Source: Bacteroidota bacterium
Lineage (GTDB): Bacteria > Bacteroidota > Ignavibacteria > Kryptoniales > JAKASW01
NCBI GenBank assembly: GCA_021811615.1
Contig: JAJZNW010000089.1
Location: 46,441 to 110,440 of the forward strand
Direction of reading: 5' to 3'
DNA length: 64,000 nt
In this document: one piece after another, positions 58,551-64,000 of the stretch
Numbering within the stretch: the stretch's first letter is position 1
Layout of the letters: every line of letters starts with the position of its first letter
Position numbers and translations under genes: made by a program
Notes under the pieces: model-generated
Told to the model about the DNA's origin: nothing
The model's input: only the letters and a program-made list of their open reading frames with translations
The model's database searches: none

Positions 58551-61493
58551 TCATAACTTCACCGATACCCCGACTTTGATATTCCGCGGCGTAAGATACC
58601 TCGACTGGTCAAGGGGGTACGGATCTATCGGCGCGTTGAGTTCGGGGTACAGAGGATTGTTCCAGCTTGGCGGAGTAATGTCGCCGAGCTGGTACGCACG
58701 GCCGGTCACCGGGTTGATGATATCGGAATTAAGATTGTTGAAGAGGTTCTCGACCTCAACCATGAACGTCATATCCATTCCGGCAAGGCTGAGGTACTTC
58801 TCGAAATTGAAATCCACCCAGAACCAGTTCGCGCCTATCGCGCTGTACTGGTTGTTGGTTTCCGGGGCATAGAGCGGCTCGCCGTTCGATGCGTAAGTGC
58901 CCGTGAAATAGTACGGCGTATATCTCTTACCAGACTCGAAGAAGACTCTGAAATAAGCGTTGAAGTCGTCCAGAACCCCCTTGCCGAATCCGAATATCCC
59001 GTTCCGCTTCTGATTGTACAGAGACACATTGGCAGACAACTGGAGCGGCCTGTCCCATGAAAGGAAGCTCTCGTTCATCATTTCCTGGATGAGCCCCTGA
59101 ACCGCGAGCACTCCCTGGTCCTCCGAACTCGATTTTCCCGTCGCGACCGAATAAGATCCGCTCACCACCCCGTTGAACCAGTTTCCGATTCTCTTCCTGT
59201 ACTCGACTTCGATTCCCCTTGTCCTGGCGTAATCAGAGTTGACATACGTGATGAAATTTTGTCCGATCAATCCAGCCGAGTAAATCTGTGCCTGCTTCGT
59301 CTGGACATAATCGAAGATATCCTTGTAGTAAGCGGTGACGGTTAGGACATCGTCGTTGGTGAACTGGTTACGCAGGCCGAGTTCGTAGCTGACCGTGGTC
59401 TCCGGATTGAGATTGGGATTGCCGAAAGCCTGGTAAGTCGACATCGCTGTGCTGGGCGCGAGTTTCGCGTAGACGAATTGCGGTCTCGGCCACTTTGAGA
59501 ATTGCCCGTAGTTCAGGAACAGTGTCTGGTTGTCCGATATCGGGTGAGAAACCCCGAGGCGCGGGCTGATCCTTCCCTTCCATCTCCTTCCGAAAAAATT
59601 GTAAGTGTCCTGGTAATACTTGTCCCGAATCGCCTGAGGTATGGTAACGACCTGCGGGTTCTTCACCGCATCGTCGACATATTTTCCAGGGAACCAGTAA
59701 TCGAAGCGCAAACCGAAGTTCAGAATCATGCCGTTCGTAGTAACGGTTTCCTGCGAATAAGCGGAGCCAGTTGCCGGAAACACGTGATATATATCGTTGT
59801 TGAGTCCCATGACGCCGACCCAGGGCTCGTAGATGTCTATGAGCTGCATCTCCTGGAAATTCATATCGATGCCCGCTTTGAACTTATTCTTCTCCGTGAA
59901 AAAGGAAGTTATATCGAACTTGACTTCGTTGTTGATGAAGTAATGGTCGTGCCATGTATAAGCGTTTCCGAAATCATAGAATCCGTCGCCGGGAATAATG
60001 CCGAGGGTATCGCTCCCCGTGTTGTAATAAGTCGGCGGAAGCGTGACGACATCGATCGGCTGCTGGTACTGATTCCAGTACAGCCCGTTCGCATCTGCCC
60101 GGAGCTGCGTGAAGAAGTGCGCGAACTTCAGGTCATAGTACGTCTTTGTGCTGAGAGTCTGTGTGATGTCTATGGCATTCATGATGCTGTTATGAGTATA
60201 GACATCGGCGCTCCCGAGTATGTTTTGAAATTGATACTGGTAGCCCGGGCTCGGCTCAACGTACTCGAGATTAGTCTGGAGCGATTGAGTGTTCTGGTTG
60301 ATGCTGACGCTTTGATTGTATGAGTAGCTGATCTTGAAGGTCTGAGTCGGTTTGTAGGTTATCTTTCCGAGTCCGTACCAATTATTCGCCAGCCGCGGCG
60401 CGAACCTTGTCCCATAGAAAATCGAAGAGTTGAGCCTGGAAGGCGGAGCGATCCTGAAGGTCACCACCTGGCCGTTCTGGTACCGCTGGGCCCAGAGGGC
60501 CTGTCCGTCGGTGAAGGCCGCGGCGAAACTTCCGAAGACGGTGACCTCACCAGGTATGTTCACTCCAACGGGCCGTAGCAGATATTTTGTGATCGGCTCA
60601 GGCCCACCGATGGTTGCCTGGTACTCGTCGGAATTGAAATTGGAAATCGAATTTTTGTTCAACCCCCAGTGGTCGGTCTTGTATTGGACGTAGAGGTCGT
60701 ACTTTTCGCCCCCCTCCCTGGTCTTCACGTTCACAATGCCGCTTGTCGCCTGGCCGTACTCTGCGTTGAATCCACCTGTAATGATCTCCATCTGGCTGAG
60801 TGAATTTGCGCTCAGCTGCAGACCGAAGCCAGTGCCCGCTAGCGGATCCTGAATCGAAATTCCGTCGAGAAGATACGCGTTCTCGTACGAGCGGCCGCCG
60901 CGAATATGTATCTCGTTGTCGGAGGCAACTACGCCGACCTGCTGCGACACAACCTCCTTGACGTTTTCCACCGCCGAGATTCTAATGTCTTCGGAAGAAA
61001 TAGTCTTGGTACTCTGGGTCTCCGCTACATCCATCATCGGCTTCTGACCTACGACCACCACTTCCTGGCCGAGCGACAGAGCCGTCTCTTCAAGTTTCAC
61101 ATTGATAGTGGTGGCGCTCCCTTCCGCCACCTTCACGTCCGTATGCTCGACTTCTTTATATCCGATCAGGCGGAAAGTGACGGTGTAAATGCCGGCAGAC
61201 ACGTTCTTAATCTCGTAGTTCCCGTCTATGTCGGATGTCGCGCCGTAGTAAGTGCCCTTTATGAGAACGTTTACACCGACCAGTCCTTCTTTGGTGGCGG
61301 AGTCCGTCACCTTCCCGCTAATGACTCCCTTCTGTTGCGCGAGCGCGGCCATGTCGAGAACCGGAATCATGGGAGCTGACAATATCAACGTGACAATTAA
61401 AAGGAATGCGAACGACATACCGGCTTTCGGACCCATGTTTCCGATTCCGAACATTCGTGATAAGAGAGGATCTTGATGAATTACACTTCTCAT
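58551..61493 (-). CDS. TonB-dependent receptor with N-terminal carboxypeptidase-regulatory-like domain
   Basis: GVISGKVTDSATKEGLVGVNVLIKGTYYGATSDIDGNYEIKNV, plug IHIRGGRSYENAYLLDGISIQDPL, C-terminal barrel. Confidence 0.92.
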   Translation of the reverse strand: MRSVIHQDPLLSRMFGIGNMGPKAGMSFAFLLIVTLILSAPMIPVLDMAALAQQKGVISGKVTDSATKEGLVGVNVLIKGTYYGATSDIDGNYEIKNVSAGIYTVTFRLIGYKEVEHTDVKVAEGSATTINVKLEETALSLGQEVVVVGQKPMMDVAETQSTKTISSEDIRISAVENVKEVVSQQVGVVASDNEIHIRGGRSYENAYLLDGISIQDPLAGTGFGLQLSANSLSQMEIITGGFNAEYGQATSGIVNVKTREGGEKYDLYVQYKTDHWGLNKNSISNFNSDEYQATIGGPEPITKYLLRPVGVNIPGEVTVFGSFAAAFTDGQALWAQRYQNGQVVTFRIAPPSRLNSSIFYGTRFAPRLANNWYGLGKITYKPTQTFKISYSYNQSVSINQNTQSLQTNLEYVEPSPGYQYQFQNILGSADVYTHNSIMNAIDITQTLSTKTYYDLKFAHFFTQLRADANGLYWNQYQQPIDVVTLPPTYYNTGSDTLGIIPGDGFYDFGNAYTWHDHYFINNEVKFDITSFFTEKNKFKAGIDMNFQEMQLIDIYEPWVGVMGLNNDIYHVFPATGSAYSQETVTTNGMILNFGLRFDYWFPGKYVDDAVKNPQVVTIPQAIRDKYYQDTYNFFGRRWKGRISPRLGVSHPISDNQTLFLNYGQFSKWPRPQFVYAKLAPSTAMSTYQAFGNPNLNPETTVSYELGLRNQFTNDDVLTVTAYYKDIFDYVQTKQAQIYSAGLIGQNFITYVNSDYARTRGIEVEYRKRIGNWFNGVVSGSYSVATGKSSSEDQGVLAVQGLIQEMMNESFLSWDRPLQLSANVSLYNQKRNGIFGFGKGVLDDFNAYFRVFFESGKRYTPYYFTGTYASNGEPLYAPETNNQYSAIGANWFWVDFNFEKYLSLAGMDMTFMVEVENLFNNLNSDIINPVTGRAYQLGDITPPSWNNPLYPELNAPIDPYPLDQSRYLTPRNIKVGVSVKL

Positions 61494-63193
61494 TAGAACG
61501 CTCCGAAATCCTTGAAGATACGGTATATCAGCTGGCCCGCCCTCGTGTTGGGAGCCGTCGTCGAGTTCCCGTTGAACCTGTAAAGCGGCGCGCCCAAAAT
61601 AAACGCCGACCTGTCGCCGCTCATCACACCGATTACTGATTGGACGCTATCGACACCGAAAGGCTGAACTGTGTAGACTGCTGCCGCGCCCGTGGATGGA
61701 TAGAATCCGCGGAGATACTGCACTGCATGTCCGCCGTCGGTCTTGTTGGACAGGTAACTGTCGCGGACAAGGACCGGGTAGACGGTCGAATCGTATGGTG
61801 GTACAGGCTGGAGCATAACGTCCGGCTGGACAAAACCCTTCGATGTGATGGGACTCGTCAGGGTCGGACCGGCCAGGAAATTCCCCGTGAGACTGTCGAT
61901 AGCGCCGCTGAAGTCGCGCACTGCCTGGTTGATGTCTGTGACGGAAACGTATGTGGACGGCAAGGAGAAGGTCATGAAGATTTTTCCGCCGTTGCCCCTG
62001 AAGCTTCCGACGGCAAGCTGGGCCATGTCGAAGTCTCCATCGTCATCGGCGTACCAGAAGACATATTTGAAAAGCTTGAGCGTCTCCTGGAACGTAGGTA
62101 TGATGTACGGTTGGACCAGCGTTCCGCGTTGCGGGTAATGAGAACCGGTCTTAATGTCCCAAAGGTCGAACTTTCCATGGAACGCGCCGCCCGCCAGAGT
62201 ATCGAAGATGCCGGTATAGAAAGACGTCGTGTTGTCTCGCGTTCCGTAGTCGTCTATTATCAGCAGTTTGCCCTTCGGATTTTTTACGAACCAGCTATGG
62301 GTCGTGTCGGGCATCCGCGCCGTGGGGCCGATCGCGCCGGCGATGTCCTCCGCCCTTATATATAGTATGTTGTCGTGATTGAGCTTGAGGTTAGGAAGAG
62401 TCGAAGCGTAAGGCGATTTCGAAAGAGCAGGATAAATATTGGGATAGACGTCGCAGCTTACAGTCGACGTATCACTTGCCGCTTCGGAGAGCCTCGCCTC
62501 GATTGTAATGAAGCTGTAACGCGCCGGTAGTTTGACCCAGTCCTGCGGCGACGATGTATCGTTTAGAGCGATGTAATAGTTCGTAATCGTGCTGTTCCCG
62601 TCGATGTCGTTTCCCTGCCAGCCGAAGGATGCGACTGTGAAGGTCGTTTCGGGTATATCGCTCCTCGTCGAGAACTCGCCGCTGTTCATGAAAAAGCCGA
62701 CGGTCGGCGGAGTATTGGCAATCGGGAACTTGACCGACGGCGGATCAGGATCGACTGCATCGCCGAGCTCAGCGAAGACTTCCCCCTTGTCCCAACGGCC
62801 GTTCCCGTTCTTGTCGACGAAAGCGACTGTATCGCCTTCGTTCAGTTTCCCCTTGAAGCTGTTATCGATCGCGGCGACCGAGAAAACGTAGCTCGTATCC
62901 TTTGTGAAGACCGACAGCGCGAAGACGCTGTCGGTGGTTGTCGTGAACGTCCATGTCCTTCTATCGAATGTGATGATATAGCCGGCGACCAATCCATCTC
63001 CGTCATTAGCCCACCATTTCACCTCGAGCCTGCTCGACTGCGGATTGAAGTCGGTGGTCTGCGTAGAGTCTCTGTAGGGAAATGCGGCGACGTAAGTTTT
63101 TGGCGGTAGATTGCCGTATCTGGTAGACGAGAAATGCTTCGTGCAACCGGAGAGGAGGAGAAGGAGGAGGAGATAATTGCGACTCACTTCCAT
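61493..63193 (-). CDS. Hypothetical lipoprotein translationally coupled to the TonB-dependent receptor
   Basis: MEVSRNYLLLLLLLSGCTKHFSS lipobox; stop overlaps start of 58551..61493 (TAATG); alternative start at 63241. Confidence 0.75.
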   Translation of the reverse strand: MEVSRNYLLLLLLLSGCTKHFSSTRYGNLPPKTYVAAFPYRDSTQTTDFNPQSSRLEVKWWANDGDGLVAGYIITFDRRTWTFTTTTDSVFALSVFTKDTSYVFSVAAIDNSFKGKLNEGDTVAFVDKNGNGRWDKGEVFAELGDAVDPDPPSVKFPIANTPPTVGFFMNSGEFSTRSDIPETTFTVASFGWQGNDIDGNSTITNYYIALNDTSSPQDWVKLPARYSFITIEARLSEAASDTSTVSCDVYPNIYPALSKSPYASTLPNLKLNHDNILYIRAEDIAGAIGPTARMPDTTHSWFVKNPKGKLLIIDDYGTRDNTTSFYTGIFDTLAGGAFHGKFDLWDIKTGSHYPQRGTLVQPYIIPTFQETLKLFKYVFWYADDDGDFDMAQLAVGSFRGNGGKIFMTFSLPSTYVSVTDINQAVRDFSGAIDSLTGNFLAGPTLTSPITSKGFVQPDVMLQPVPPYDSTVYPVLVRDSYLSNKTDGGHAVQYLRGFYPSTGAAAVYTVQPFGVDSVQSVIGVMSGDRSAFILGAPLYRFNGNSTTAPNTRAGQLIYRIFKDFGAF

Positions 63194-63207
63194 AGTGAGT
63201 CGCAATT
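63175..63207. repeat. REP-like perfect hairpin 3' of RAYT-2
   Basis: AATTGCGACTCACT-tccat-AGTGAGTCGCAATT (14-bp perfect stem). Confidence 0.95.
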
Positions 63208-63233
63208 TTCTTCGCAATGCTGTTTGATTTTTT

Positions 63234-63815
63234 CTATTCATCGAGAAGATATTCTCTGAATTTTTCATTTTGCCCCGGTAACACTTCGTAACTACGGACA
63301 AACTCCTCATACCCGGATAACGAGCCGAAGAACTCTTCAATAGAGGCTGAATCACACGGCCAGATTCTTCTCTTGCCGACGCATTCCAGGTAGTTGGAGT
63401 AGGCCCAATCAGCTATTCCATTGACCAGCCCCGCAGAAACTGGATTCGAGTGAACATACCAGCACAGGTGGCTAAGATACTCGTTTTTATCGACCCGCTT
63501 AGCTTTATAGGGCGACTCAAAGAGCGTCCCTGTTCTAGTGAGAGATTTATTAAGTGCTTTTGTGTAACTATTAAATACTCGCTGTGCAAGTAGTCCCGCG
63601 GGTTGAACTCCGGTCTGGTGAAGCAGGAAATGGTAATGATTGGGCATTAAGCAACATGCGACCACTTTAACGGCAAGTTCATCCGAGTAAACAGAAAGCT
63701 TCCGCATGACAAATTCATAATTGTCAGGTGTCAGAAATATATCTTGCCTTCCAACACCACGATTGTATACGTGGTAGAACGATCCCTCGCTAAATTCGAC
63801 TGTTCTTCTGGCCAT
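63234..63815 (-). CDS. REP-associated tyrosine transposase (RAYT, Y1/IS200-like superfamily)
   Basis: SFYHVYNRGVGRQDIF, CLMPNHYHFLLHQ (HUH), FNSYTKALNKSLTRTGTLFESPYKAKRV, WYVHSNPVSAGLV. Confidence 0.92.
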   Translation of the reverse strand: MARRTVEFSEGSFYHVYNRGVGRQDIFLTPDNYEFVMRKLSVYSDELAVKVVACCLMPNHYHFLLHQTGVQPAGLLAQRVFNSYTKALNKSLTRTGTLFESPYKAKRVDKNEYLSHLCWYVHSNPVSAGLVNGIADWAYSNYLECVGKRRIWPCDSASIEEFFGSLSGYEEFVRSYEVLPGQNEKFREYLLDE

Positions 63816-63829
63816 TCGTTTGCACTCTT

Positions 63830-63862
63830 AACTGCGACTCACCTCGAAGGTGAGTCGCAGTT
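63830..63862. repeat. REP-like perfect hairpin 5' of RAYT-2
   Basis: AACTGCGACTCACCT-cga-AGGTGAGTCGCAGTT (15-bp perfect stem). Confidence 0.95.
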
Positions 63863-64000
63863 TGCTCATAGCAATCCCTGTAGAGTAGGACAAGGGCGCG
63901 GTGGTGTACAGGTCATGTGAGCCTAAGTGTTTCTCCTCTTTCAAGCGAGTGTCCCGCTCAAGCCGACCATCGCTCCGTTTCCCTTGACCCCTCCTCAAAC

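Overview
The window looks like part of a chromosome from the Bacteroidota/Chlorobiota/Ignavibacteria side of the tree. That assignment is inferred from several type IX secretion (T9SS) C-terminal sorting domains (YPNPFNPTT...GVYFYxL), a GWxTD-like protein, DUF4835, PorV-like barrels and large hybrid histidine kinases. Most of it is ordinary core content: class II RNR, DprA, RNase HII, RNase G, CoaX, BirA, a GlmM-like mutase, peptide deformylase, a UbiD-family decarboxylase, HldD, NfeD/slipin, a tRNA-Ala and an SRP RNA. The parts worth a second look are: (1) two adjacent paralogous nine-CXXCH cytochromes that end in T9SS sorting domains; (2) two different REP-associated Y1 transposases (RAYTs), each flanked by its own family of palindromes, one of which carries a possible start codon of the neighbouring lipoprotein in its hairpin loop; (3) a repeat-rich accessory stretch at about 22.7-25.9 kb with a 184-bp direct-repeat array, a 21-bp tandem repeat that reads as a heptad-repeat peptide, and a protein with a histone-H1-like tail; (4) an M1-peptidase-like protein whose HExxH motif is replaced by RAFGC; (5) a T9SS cargo gene broken by two nonsense codons and a frameshift; (6) a phosphofructokinase with PPi-type signature residues. 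All calls come from reading the sequence and translations; no database search was run.
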